Origin: Edaphochlamys debaryana
Taxonomy: Eukaryota; Chlorophyta; Chlorophyceae; Chlamydomonadales
Reading direction: 5' to 3'
Length of the DNA: 64,000 nt
NCBI GenBank assembly: GCA_016858145.1
Contig: JAEHOE010000030.1
Span: forward strand, 124,001 to 188,000
Position numbers and translations under genes: made by a program
Notes under the pieces: generated by a model
The model's input: the letters and a program-made list of their open reading frames with translations, nothing else
The model's database searches: none
Told to the model about the DNA's origin: nothing
Shown: positions 23,561 through 35,600 of the stretch, piece by piece
How the letters are laid out: each line of letters opens with the position of its first letter
How positions within the stretch are numbered: position 1 is the first letter of the stretch

Positions 23561-26170
23561 CTACTCATCCCACGCCCGCGGCGGCCGGCGGGGCCGCTTC
23601 TTCTGCTCCAGCCACTCCTGCACCGCCCGCGCCTCTCCGAGGTCGTCTTGGTCCACCTTCCCGGTGTCCGGGTCCGGCTGACCACGTGCTCGCTCCGCGG
23701 TGATGGCCGCCAGCATGGCCCGGCCCTTGTTGAAGGGAAGCCCCGCCTCCAGCAGCCACTGCAGGGCCTCCAGCGGGGGCCCGTCCTTGTCGGCCTTTGA
23801 CCACACAGCGCTCGCAAAGGCCTCGCCGCTGGCGGGCCCGAACGGGATGCCCAGGCCCCGCAGGGCCCGCATGAGGCCCAGGTCGCCGTTGCGCGCCGCC
23901 TCGGCGTAGCACATGCCGTCGGTCTGAGGCGGCCGGGTGTCAGGGGTGGCGGTGGAAACGGGGAGTGGGGTCAGGCGGTAGGCAGCCGGGCATCTATCAC
24001 ACTGCGTTGAAGTTCCTTGGGCGGCAAGCGGCAGCCACCCGTAAGGGGTAGGAGTGGCTGCAGAGAGCTCGCCGGGCGTCAGGCGCTGGCCACCTGTGGT
24101 GGTGTACGGCCATGCCATCGGCTGGCGGTTGGACACGGTCAGCTGACTAAGCTCGCGCCGGCAGAGTCGGTTCCTGGACAAAGCAGGTCCGCCCTCAATG
24201 CTGACGACCCATCCATTCGCCCCTCCTGGACCCACACCCTCCCTGGACCCGTACTGCCGTACTGCCGTACCCACCGGCAAGGGTCGCTCCAGCTCCAGCA
24301 GCAGCTCCAGGCCCGCCTCGCAGCCCGACACCGCCGCCGCGAACCACTCGGCGCCGTCCCACTCGCAGCCGCGGTCCAGCAGCCACCGCACCAGGTCGTA
24401 ATTGCTCGCCCACACTGCGAGGCCAAGAAGCGTCGAGCCCCGGCTCTGCAGACCAAGCAAACGCGATGTGTTGATACTTTAGACTTTCGGCAATCAGCCA
24501 GCGTTGACAGGCAACAGTTCCGTGCAGCCTCCCTGCCCCTGGACGCCCACATACCGCACCTGAATCGCCCTGGCTGCCTCGTCTCCGAACGCCCCCAGCA
24601 GCCACTCCATGACGGGTACCTCGCCGTCCTGGCACGCCGCCGCCGCCAGGCGCCGCGGGTCGAGCCTGACGCCGTGCGCGTGCAGCTCCTGCAGACAGAC
24701 AGGTGTCACCGGCGTTGACCACACCGGCGTTCGTTGACCACACGGTCCGTGGGGGCTGGCCAAAGTCGGGACACACCTTCAGAACCTCCAGCTTCCTGTC
24801 ATAAGCATCGCTCCACACGGTGTCCTCAATCTCCTTCCGCACGCCCCGGCTCAGCAGGTAGCGCACGGCGGCGGTGTTTCCGGCCTTGACGGCCGCCGCC
24901 AGGTTCGCGTGCTCGGCGGCCGGGTAGCCCTGCTCCTCGAGGAACGCGAAGCGCTCCAGCGCCGCCTCTCCGGGCAGCTCGCAGGCCCACTCGTAGGCCA
25001 GGTCGGGGGAGTTGAGGGAGCAGCCGTGGGACACCAGCCAGTCGCACTTGGCCTGCGGGCGGCAGGGGCACAGGGAGAGATCAGTGACAGACCCGGCGTG
25101 GCGACAGACCGCAGGGCACCGGTGCCGGTACCAGTAAGCACGCAAGGTGCCAAGACGCAAGCGCCGGTTGTGAGTGCGCGCTGGGTTCAGGCTTCAGGGA
25201 GCGGCCTGCGCAGCGACCACCATACATGCGTGGTTGACGCCCGGGCCCGCCACCGCAACCTGCCATCGCGCATGCAACATCCCCGGCCAGCGTGGCCAGG
25301 TCTGCTTGGCCGGCTTGAAGGCCTGTCTCACCCTCCAGTCGGGCGTGCGGCTGACGCCCGCCGCGAAGAGCAGCAGCCCCTGCTCCTCCCAGTCGGCCAG
25401 GTAGCGCAGGGACTACCGCGCCCGCGCCGCCAGCACAGCTGCTCGAAGGCCGCCAGGCCGCAGCCCTGCACGGCCGCCTCCCGCACCTCATCCCACTGGG
25501 GCGCCTGACAGTCCTCCGGCCGCACGAGGAGCAGCCAGTCCATCAGCCCCAGGTGGCCTCCACGGGCCGCCGCCAACACGGCTTCGGGGGTCCACACGGT
25601 CCGACGACCGCCAGGGGCGCGCAGGGCCCACTCGCACACGTGCCTGTGCCCCCCCGCAGCCCCCCTTTCGAGCACTGTGCGGCGCCAGTTGGCGGAGCGG
25701 GGCATGCGGCCCGGCTCGCAGAGCCACTGGCAGGCCTCGAGGTGCCCAGCCTTGGCGGCCGCCCCCGGCACCCAGGCCGCCAGGACCAGCCCCGCGGCCT
25801 CCACCGCGACTGCGAGGTTGGGAACGTCGCCGGCCGCTGCCGTCATGCGCAGCAGGTCGCGCCGTCTCTCAAGTTTGAGGCTCCGGCAAGCGCCGGGCGC
25901 GAGCCAGTGCGCTGCGAACGCTGGGCGTGGGGATGGCTGCGACAGCTTCACGGCATTGCGATCCCTGAACTGCTCCGCGCCGGCCCGGTCCACGAGGCGC
26001 AGCGTGCAGGCCACCTCGTTGCCAGGCAGCTGAGCTGCGATACGCTCCACGAGCTCCGGGAGCCAGACGGGGCTGCAATCCGCCGCGACATCCTTGGGGT
26101 CGCGTCCAAGGTCCCCGGCGTCTGTGCGCGCGCACAGACCGCGCAGCCGTTTCGGCCTACCACGAGCCAT
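23561..26170 (-). CDS. ankyrin-type repeat protein with F-box-like N-terminus; apparent frameshift
   Basis: Minus-strand exons 26170-25332, 25052-24777, 24688-24560, 24445-24275 and 23923-23561, about 590 aa. Residues about 35-70 (LPELVERIAAQLPGNEV) look like an F-box. The rest is a chain of ankyrin-like helical pairs typical of large algal ankyrin families: HLEACQWLCEPG, HRHVCEWALRAPG, LRYLADWEEQG, VRYLLSRGV, VPVMEWLLGAF, YDLVRWLLDRGCEW, LGLMRALRGLGIPFG, LEALQWLLEAGLPFNKG. Such proteins bind other proteins; no specific role can be given. In exon 1 the frame changes near 25410-25418: the ankyrin-like stretch ending FEQLCWRRGRG resumes as SLRYLADWEEQG one frame over, just after an in-frame TAG. 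Exon 1 is 839 nt, so one missing or two extra bases explain it. This may be a real lesion, an assembly error or an unrecognised short intron (donor GAG|GTGCGG to TAG|TCC would keep frame but remove ankyrin-like sequence). Confidence 0.7.
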
Positions 26171-26621
26171 CTAGCGTTGCTGTACCGTGTACATGCTGCT
26201 GTATGGAGAGCTCGCCGTAGCGGGGGGAATTGAAGTTGTCGGAATGTTCACCGTTCCGAGCTCTTGCGGCTTGGAGGTATGTCGTAGTGTATGTAGTCGA
26301 ATGTGGGAAACGGAGCGCAGCAGGAGCACTTCCAGGCGATGCGCCAACCGTGTTGCCATGCCGACGCGGGCCCAGAGCGGCCCCGCGGCAAACCTCCTCC
26401 CGTGGCCTGTGTCCCCACCTCCCTGTCCTCCTGCCGGCACGGACTCTGCAACTCTGACCTCGTCAACGCTGTCTCCAAGCGCTCTCCCCCGCGCCCCCTC
26501 CGTCACCATGTCATAGACACCCTTTCAAATGCAACGTCCACTCGACTCCTCCGTATGCAACACCACGACGCCTGCACAGAAGCGTGTTAAGGGACGCCGC
26601 GGGTCCGCCCGCTGACTACTT
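26171..26621. other. short spacer between tandem minus-strand genes
   Basis: 450 bp between the start of the ankyrin-type gene and the stop of the STEEP1-like gene. It should contain the ankyrin gene promoter and the STEEP1-like 3' UTR. No convincing TATA box or other element was found. Confidence 0.5.
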
Positions 26622-28560
26622 CTAGTTGTGCCGGCGCTGGCGCTTCTCCGAGCGGTTGGCCGCCTGCTTCTTGAGCGCCTCGCGCAGCCGCTCGTACACC
26701 TGGGGTGGGGTGGTGGGGAGGAGGCAAGGGAAGCGGGCATGAGGTGAGCAGGTAGCTCACTACGCTCGGTTAGCCGCGTGGGGAGGCTGCGTCCTGGCCC
26801 CGCGGGTGTGTACGGCACCGTACACTTGCCATGTCCCTGCACAGCATCGTCCCCGTCCCAGCCCCTGACCTTTACCCTCCTCTCCCATGAGCGTGAGCGA
26901 CCCCCGCTACCCACCGTCACTGCCCCCAATCGCACCTCAAGAACCTCGGCCCCGCACCCCCCACCCACCCACCTGCTCCGGCGTGAGCGACTCCACCGTC
27001 ATGATGCGGTTGCGGCTGCTCTTGGCCCGGCGCATGTCCAGCTGGGAGAGGCGCACGTTGAGAACCTGGGGGGTGAGGTGGGTAGGGGAGGGGGAAGCAG
27101 GGGGGGTGGGGTGGGGGGCGGTGGGGAGGCAGCGTGGGTTGAGGTGTAACGGGGAAAGCGGGTCGTAAGGTACTGGGAAGGGGCGATGTGTGCGATTTAC
27201 GGGGAGCGGCGAGGGGGGCTTTGTAGGCCGTGTCTTGGGATGTGCCCACGCCGGGCACCGCTGCTGGCGCCACAGGGCCCGTCGCTGCACCCTGGGTTGG
27301 CCCCGCCCGGGGCTGGGGCGCGGATGGCACGCTGCACGCACCCCTTTCGCCGGGCCCCGTGATCACCCTTCCAACTCCCCCTTGTCCACCGTCCACATGC
27401 TCCACAACACCCACCCTAAGCCCGCTCCCCTTGCCCTGACCCCGCCGTCAGCCCCGTGCACAGGTCGAAAAGCTCGTCGTGCACCACCCCACTCCCGTCC
27501 CCCATCCCCAAGCCCAGCCCCCCTTCCCCCCGCTCTCCCACCCCAGCCCCCTCCCCTCCCCCTCCTCGCCCTCACCCGTGAGAACAGGTCGAAGAGCTCC
27601 TCGTGCACCGCCTCGCCGTTCATGAGCCCCGTCACGTGCACGCGCACCACGTCGGCCGTGACGCGCGACAGCGTGCAGTGGTGGCTGCGCTCGTCCAGCT
27701 CCAGGCGCAGCTCCACGAGGCCGGTCTTCTCGGAGCGGGAGATGCAGGGAGGCACCAGCAGCTTGCCCTGGTGGGGTGGATGGGGGAGGGGAGGGGGAGG
27801 CGGTGAGGGGGAGAGTGGGAAGGGGCCGGGAGGGAGCGCAAAGGAGACGGGTGCGGGGCCCTTGCCCGGCCCTCGCTCCCCCCATGCAGAAACCCGCGCA
27901 CCGCTCTCCGCGCGTTCTGGTTGCTGAAGGTGGTCACGGCCCCGTCCATGACGTAGAGCAGCGGGCTGTTGAGGTCGGACTTGTAGGCCACGGGCAGCTG
28001 GCCCAGGTTGTAGCGGTACTGGCGCTCGATGTTGCCATTGGGGCTGCGGGGGAGGGGGTGAGAGGGTGATGGGGGAGATGGGGGAGATGGGGCTGTCGTG
28101 AGGGCGCAGCGGGGCGAGGGCAAGCAAGCGGGGCGAGAGCGCTCTTCCCCGCCTTGTCCTGTGCGTGCCTCCCCGCCCCCCTGGCCCACCCACGCCCCGC
28201 CCCCGCCACCCCCGGCCCCACCCCCGCAGAGTTTGTGTCTGCAAGGACGCACCGCTTGATGTACTTGACGCCCGCGTCGGTGCAATAGAGCTTGACCGTG
28301 ACCTCGTTCGTGTCAAGCACGAAGGCCCCGTCTGTCCGCCGCCGCGGTAGCTTCTTCAGGTCGCAGTCTGAAGCATAGGGGGCAAGCGCGGTTGAGCTTT
28401 CGCAGCGTCTGAAGGCGAGCCCAGGCCCAGATGCGAGAGAGGCCTTACCAGTTGTGAAGGCATGGCGCCCCGAGTATTTACAGTGGTAGACGTAAAGTTT
28501 AGAGGAGTCCACGCGAGGGCCGTCCTCGCTCGTGAAGGTGAGCGTGGTGCGCTTCGGCAT
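26622..28560 (-). CDS. STEEP1: STEEP1/CXorf56-family protein
   Basis: Minus-strand exons 28560-28449, 28367-28253, 28043-27902, 27767-27576, 27065-26973 and 26699-26622 join in phase to 732 nt, 243 aa. The protein starts MPKRTT, has YVYHCKYSGRHAFTT, then DCDLKKLPRRRTDGA, and the family-diagnostic block RPNGNIERQYRYNLGQLP followed by LLYVMDGAVTTFSN. It ends in a basic helix (KKQAANRSEKRQRRHN). This matches the animal STEEP1 layout (CxC, LPxRxxD, ERQYR, DGAV) and is close to its 222-residue length. In animals STEEP1 assists STING leaving the ER and is also reported with spliceosomes; the algal role is unknown and STING-related function should not be assumed. Its start faces the plus-strand gene at 29611 across 1,050 bp. 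The intron 27575-27066 holds a diverged copy of the end of exon 4. Confidence 0.85.
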
Positions 28561-29610
28561 TCTTCCGCTGTTGGTTCAACAATTGTTGTCTATACTACGC
28601 TAGCGCCCCAGGCTCCCTTGAACAAGCTGCTGGGGGCGCCTGGGGCCGCTTCGGGAAGCACAGTCTCGCAGGAAATCTGCAGTTTCACCTTCAGACGTTG
28701 GTGCCGCTTAGGGCGGGGGTTGCGGGTATAGACAGTGAGGTTTCGGGAAGCAATATCAGCGGGGTACGCGTTCGCGCAGAGAAATAGGGGGCACGGCGAC
28801 CCGGTCCTGGCGTGCCATACCCAAGACGCTGCCACCGGTGTTGTGGGGGGCACGACGCGGCCAACAAGTATCAGTCCCGTACCAGCCCTTTCCCCCCGGC
28901 TGTGCGGCCTCCTCCTGGCCACGCTGCCACCAGCTTTGACATCAAAGACATCCCCGGCAAGTGCCCTCGCGGGTGACCGAGTACCACCTACAGGCCCCCC
29001 CCCCGTGATAGGCCACTGCCTGGGATACGCTGACTCACTCTGGTCGCTGTGGGCTTGTTCTAGCACCTCCTTGCGCTGAGGGGGGGTGCTCTGTTGGGAA
29101 TCCGCTTTTGCAATGCCTTGCGATTGCTTGGGCAGTTCTGCAGCTAATTGTAAGCGACGCGGCCAGCAGTTTGCAGCGCAGGGGTAAATGTGTAGTGGAC
29201 TAAGAGTGGTTACGCAGGTCTCACGGGGCTCGGGCCCCCCGGGCAAGGTGGGGGGGCGCGGGGAGGTGGCACAGGGGCGGTACGTGGGGTACGTCTGAGC
29301 GGCTGCTGGCAGCCGTCAGCATGCGTGGCAGAGAGAGCCACCGATAGCTCTGAGCACAAGCTAGCGCTTATCCATACTCCAGCTATTATCAGAAATTACG
29401 CTCAACTTTGCACAGGCCTTCGAACACCGGTCAGCACCTTCCGGAGAAGGACGAGCCGAGCGGAAGCCAATTGTTCTCCCGACACAACCTCAACGCACTG
29501 GTATACTGCCTTGAAGCGACTGGCGTCTGGGCCTTGCGATTGCCTGCACGGTCCCGACATGCAAGCGTAATTTGCAAGCAAACCGCGAAGCGCGATCGAG
29601 CTCCCGCGAC
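28561..29610. promoter_or_regulatory. divergent intergenic region (presumed bidirectional promoter)
   Basis: The 1,050 bp separates the starts of the STEEP1-like gene (minus) and the AAA/polyferredoxin gene (plus), so promoters for both must be here. I see no canonical TATA box. Naming it regulatory is inference from gene orientation only. Confidence 0.4.
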
Positions 29611-32600
29611 ATGTCGTGCCAGGGCATTAACATGCCACGAGGCCTTGGCGCCTCCTATCGGACTTCCGCGACGCGGCGGACGGTCGCGGCGACGGCGATG
29701 CCAACGATTCCGACGCGAGTCGGCCTGCAGCGCCCTGCCGTTTGCACGCATCCTGGAGCGTGGCCGGCTGTGCCTGTGCTGCGCGGCAGAGCCCGTGTCG
29801 TGACTCCGAAGGCGACGCTCAGCGGTGCCGCGACGCCCGAGCCCGCAAGCAACAAGCCGGCGGTGCCTGCCGAGGACCCCGCAGTCAAGGTATGCTCGTC
29901 TTGCGAATAGTACCTCGGGGTAACGCGCGCCCGACTCAAGGAAAAAGTGACAGCCTAACCAATTCCACGATCCGCCACGCGGTGACCCATCTCCGGCTCC
30001 CCGCACGCGACCCCCAGCTCCCCGCACGCACCCTGCTCCCTGCTCCCATCCGCACCGCCTTGCACACGCCTCCTCCTCAACGCGCCCCAAGCCCGCACTC
30101 GCTGCTCCCAACCCTGCCCCTTACCCTTCCCCACCTCCACAACGCACAGGCGGAGCGCAAGCGGCAGCGTGCGCTGGCTCCCTACCTGGTTGCCGCACCC
30201 CAGCACGGTATCATCGGTAACTCAAAGTACGCGGAACGGCTCCGCAAGCAGGTCGTGGAGGCGGCGCGAGACAAGGACAGGTGAGGAGGGCCGTGGTGGC
30301 CTGGACGCAGCTGCCACGCCACCGCCACAGGGGTGTGGGATCATTTTTTCCCTCCTGCCCTTCCTCCCCTCTACCGTCACCGCCACTCCCTCCCCTTCCC
30401 ATCGTCTTCCCACAACCCCCCCAGGCGCGCGGTGGCGGTGTTCGGCGAGCCCGGCCTGGAGAAGTTCAACATCGGCGCCCTCATCCACTTCGGCGGCCCC
30501 TCCCGCACCACGCAGCTCGCCGCGCTCGACTGCGCCACACTCGACTGGTCGGGCTCGGAGCTGTTTGGCCGCGGCGACCGCGCGGGCCTGGTGGAGAACA
30601 TAGGCAACGGCACGGTGCTGCTCACTAACGTGCACAAGGTGGGTGGGGACCGAGCAATGCAGTAGCGAGTGGCCAGCCCGATCCCCTCCCCAGGCCCCAG
30701 TCCAGTCCCGCCTGCGCTTCCCAGTCGGCCCATCGGCCCACCGCCCGCCCTCGCTCCCAACCGGAACCCAACTCCCCACGCCAAACTGTCAACCACCAAC
30801 CCCCAACTCCCAACCCCCAACTCCCCACCACCAACCCCCAACGCCCAACACCCGACTCCAAACTTCCAACCCCATATCCCAAACCCCAACTCGCTACCCA
30901 CCAACCTCCACCCGCCCTCTTCCACCCCAGCTGCCCCCCGGCCTGCTGCCCAAGCTGGTCCGGCTGTGCGGCGAGGGCACCTACCGCCGCGCCCCCCCCG
31001 CCGGCACCGTCAGCGCCGAGGCCCTCCTGCGCCCCACGGGCCCCGCCGCCTCAGTGGACGAGGCGCCAATCGACTTCACGCAGCCGCTCAAGCGCGCGAG
31101 GTGCCGCGTGATCATGACGTCCCAGCGCCCGGTGAGGGGGGGGGGAAAAGTGGGGAGAGATGGGGGGCGATCTTTGGTTGATTGGTTGGAGATCGGAGAG
31201 GAAAGGTGTGGGGAGTAGGGGGGAGGAAGGGGAGAGAAAACGGAGGAAGAAGGGCTGGAGGGTAGGGCTGGGCCGGGTCCAGGGCTTGGCTGGGTGGGGT
31301 GCGGGCTGGGTGTTGGGTGGGGTGGGGCTTGCGTGGGGCGTGCCGGGTAGCTGAAGCCCCAGTGAGCCATGGGAGGGTGCCGCGAACGCTGGCCCGAAGA
31401 GGGGCAACCTGTGGAGGCCACCTTCGTTCCACCCGCACGGATGGGGCTGCAACGGGCCGCAGGCAGGGCGCTGTGCTAGGGGAGGTGAAGCAGGGACGTC
31501 GGCCGGGTGATGGGCGTGCGGGCACAGCGGTCTAAGCCTGCCCTGCCCCTTGTTCCCCTGGGCCCCCCCCCGTCGCCCCCCCATCCCCATAGGTGACCCA
31601 GCTGGACCCCGCCAAGGTCACCACCATCAAGGTTTGAGGGGGGGCTGGAGAGGGGGTGGAGGGAGGAGGGTTTCAGGGGTTAAGCGAACACCGCAGACAC
31701 AGAGCAGAACGTCGGTGAAGGGTGCGGGCGGTACCGACCGTTGTGCGGGCAGCAGAACCGCTGTGCCCTTGCACCCTCTTGCAGCCCTCCTACCTCAGCC
31801 CTCCACGAGCCCAACCTCACCCTGACCGCTCCCACTCCCGCCCGCGGCCCGCCTGCCCCCCCCCCAGGTTCCCCCGCTGCGCCTGCGCCCCGCGGACGTC
31901 AAGGACCTGCAGGTACGGCCCGGGGCTGGGGCGAACCACGGCACCATGACGCGCCACCCACTCCGCACCCCACCCCTTCCACCAGGCTTCACCCCACCGC
32001 CACCTCCACACACAAACCTTGCCCCTCCACCCTCCTCCCCCTCCCCCCCAGCGCTACTACCTGTCCCGCACCGCCCGGCGCCAGGGCTCCTCGGGCACCT
32101 CCTCCCCCCGCCTGGTGGTCACCCCCGCGGCACTGCGCCAGCTGGAGAGCTACGGATGGCCGGGCAACGTGGCGGTGGGTAGGGGCGCGGGGTGGACCTT
32201 GGGGAAGGGGAAGGGGAGCCACGGGGGGAGACCTGGGGTCACAGCGGCACACGCATGGCAAGGCGGAAGGCTGGGGAGTGTGTTGCGTGTGGCAGGGATT
32301 GAGCGACCGACGATGGGGCGGGGCGGGATGGCCTCTTGGGGCGAAGCGGCTGAGGGGATAGAGGGGTAGAGGCGGCTGAGGGGGTAGAGGGGTAGAGGCG
32401 GCTGAGGGGGTAGAGGGGTAGAGGCGGCTGAGGGGGTAGAGGCGGACTTGCGGTTGTTGCGCGGTCCTCGGGTCCTGGTGGTTACGTCTAGGGGCCCGCA
32501 GCCAACTTCTTGGGGCAGGGCGGTATGGTCTCAGGGGTGGAGGCGGCTCTGCAGCCAACCTCTTAGGGCAGCTTGGCGGCGTGCGGTCGCCGGCGGCCGC

Positions 32601-35600
32601 TAGCGCTGATACTACCCCACAAGATGCGGGGAGCCGTGGGGGGAGACCTGGGCAGCGGGGGCGGGGGAGAGGGGTACTGGTAAGCGGCGCAGTTGGCTCA
32701 GTGCGTCCCCTCCTCCCCCGTTCTCCCCGATCCACGACACGACCGTCCGCACGCAAGCCCCTCAACCTTTCCCCTCTTCCCCGTCTTCCCCCCATCCCCC
32801 CCGCCTTCCCCCCCCGCAGGAGGTGGCTCAGGTGGTGGAGCGGGCGGTGTTCCAGGCGGGGCAGGGGGCGGCGGACGGCAGCGGCACGGGGAGGCTGAGC
32901 GAGGAGGTGAGCGGGCGCGCCAAGGGGGGGCGGGTGCGTCAGCGTCAGGGGGGAGCGGTGAGGCCAGGACGTCAACCAACAGCGCCCATGCGTCCTGTGC
33001 GCTCCTGCCAGTGGGCCGCCACCTTTTCAGGCCTGCATCCAACCAACGAATCGCCCCGCCGCCTCTCCCCACCGCCCCCCATTCACGCTAGAATAACCTC
33101 TCTCCATTGCCCTCCAAACACCCTCCCTCACCCGCTTCCCCCTCCCCCCCCAGGTGTTTTGGTTCGCCAAGCAGGCCAAGGACCGCTTCCGCCTCAACCT
33201 GCTGGCCGCCTACCCGCCCCTGCGCCGCCTGCTGCGCTCCGAGGTGTGGCCCGACGCCATCAACTTCAAGTGAGGCCTGTACAACGGAGGGAGGGGCCCC
33301 TAACGGGACTTGTCACGGGGGCAATGCTTGTGGGTGGGGGCAGGTAGGAGTGGAGCGCCACGGCGGATGGGTGGGGTCAAGTGGGGGGCGTTGTTGCCAG
33401 GACTGCCAGGACCATTGCACCTCGCCTCCATCCTCCCACCCGCCCACCCACCCACCCTCCCACACACACCCCAGGTTCACGGCCATCGTGTACCCCATCG
33501 TGGTGGCGCTGCTGCTGCTGGGGCCGCAGGTGGGGCGGAGCGAGGGACGGGGATGGGGCATTTGGGAAGCGGGAAACGAGCTGCGCCCGCGCTGGCGACG
33601 GCGGCAGGAGGAGAAAATGCTGTGGTAGTCCTAGGCGAGGCAGGCGGTGAGACCGCGACCGCGACCTAGTGCCGACATGTCAAGATCGCCACTACCGATT
33701 GTACCGTCGCGAGCGGGAGTCTTGTTGCTTTTGCTGCCACTTCGTTGCGCTGCTGCACCTTCGGGACGAGCTTCTCGCGGTCTTCGGTCTCAGCCGACTC
33801 AGCGAATGTTGAGGATCCCGCTCGGGATCCCGCCCTCTGCACATGCCGACTTCCTTACGCTCGCGCTGACCTACCGTAGACACCCCCGACCCGCGAGGGG
33901 ACAGCACCTCTCAATGCCAATGACTTACCCCCGTCTGTCTCCCCAACGTGTGCTGCTCTTTCCCTTTTCCCTGAAACCCCCACAGGACCGGGCGCACTCC
34001 CCCTCCCTGGCCGTGTTCTGGGACTACTGGTGGCCGCTGGTCTTCGTGTCCTACCCCTTCCTGGGCCGCGTGTGGTGCGCCGTCTGCCCGTTCATGATCT
34101 ATGGCGAGCTGATGCAGAAGTGGCGCGTCAGCCAGGGCGCGCAGCTGCTCAAGTGGCCGCGCGAGGCGGGTGAGTGGACTCGGCGGGGGGGAGGGGGTGC
34201 CTTGTCGCATCCGGTCTTGGCACCTGTCACCTTCAGGAGGGGTTCCTCCCCGAGACTTGGGGCGCTACACCTGAGGTCAGCGTCATATTTGTCTATGATT
34301 GTGACCTAGGGCGAGTATGAGTACCAGTAGTGACGCCGGCCTGCCGTCCACCCACCCGTCCTCCCCTGCTGCAGCCGAGAAGTACGGCCCGCCCTTCCTG
34401 TTCAGCCTGTTCGCGGGCATCCTGGTGTGGGAGGAGGTGTGGGACCTGCCGCACTCGGTAAGTTGGCGCGGAACCTACACTCGCTAGATTTGCAACTCCG
34501 GATAAGCCCTAGCTGGCAACTGGTGCGACCCCATCAAGGCTTACGGGTGTGGGGATGCGAGGGGAGCGGGGGGGCACGAGGCAGCAGCGAGCGGTGCGCG
34601 ACAGTTGGGCACGAGGCAGCAGCGAGCGAGGCAGCGGCAGAGGCTCTCACCGGGTCGCAGAAGGCCGGCAGGTCGCGATGCACGCTTGAGAGAGCTGCAC
34701 CCGTGTCCATTTCGGCCGCTCCGACCGTCTGGCCGCAGGCCTACCTGTCGGGCTGGCTGCTCATCCTCATCACCGCCGGCGCCGTCATCTGCTCCAGCAT
34801 CTGGGAGCGCCGCCTGTGGTGCCGCTACCTGTGCCCCATCGGAGGCATGAACGGGCTCTTCGCCAAGCTCTCCATGACGGAAGTCCGCGCGAGGCACGGC
34901 GTCTGCTCTGGTGGGTGTCGATGCCGTGACTACGGTACCGACGCAGGCGCATTACTGCGATGCTTTCGTCTGCTCTTTCCCTGTGTCGACTAGAGACGGC
35001 ATGAGTTAGGATGTTGTTGTGTATTGTCGCTGCAGAGTGATGTGTTGCCGCTGCGAACAATCTGGGTTGGCAGCAGCCAAGGTCTCCGGACGGCCCCTCT
35101 CCACCCAGCTTCAATAAGTTCAGGGCTCGCTTCCAACCGGAGGCTGTGGAGCTCTTAAACTCATGTCCCCTTGCGCCCGTTCCCCCTCAGGCGAGTGCAC
35201 CACCTACCACTGCTACAAGGGCGGCTGCGCCCAGCCCCCCGACGGCCTGGAGTCCCCCGGCTGCCCGCTCTACTCGCACCCGGCCCAGCTGGCGGACAAC
35301 CGCAACTGCGTCAACTGCATGGAGTGCCTCAAGGTGGGATGCCGGAGGGCCACGGGGGGTGGTCTGTGGCACATAGGAGGCCCTGTGCTGTGCGGGGTGA
35401 GGCGGGGCGCGGTGACGGCGCGCGACAGGCGAGGTGATCTCCTTCAAGCCCCGCCCCCGCACCGAACCTTTCCCCCCCCCCTCGCAGGCCTGCCCCAACG
35501 GCAGCGTGGAGTTCCGCCTGCGCCTGCCCGGCACCGACCTGTGGAGCGGCCACACGGTGTCGGCCATGGAGGTGGCGCTCATGTTCATGCTGCAGGGGGC

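Noticed and set aside
29611..33269. Recent bacterial transfer or contamination for the sigma54-like segment
   Set aside because: It is cut by many normal introns, has a transit-like leader and local GC-rich codon texture, and is joined in phase to the rest; an old, domesticated origin fits better.
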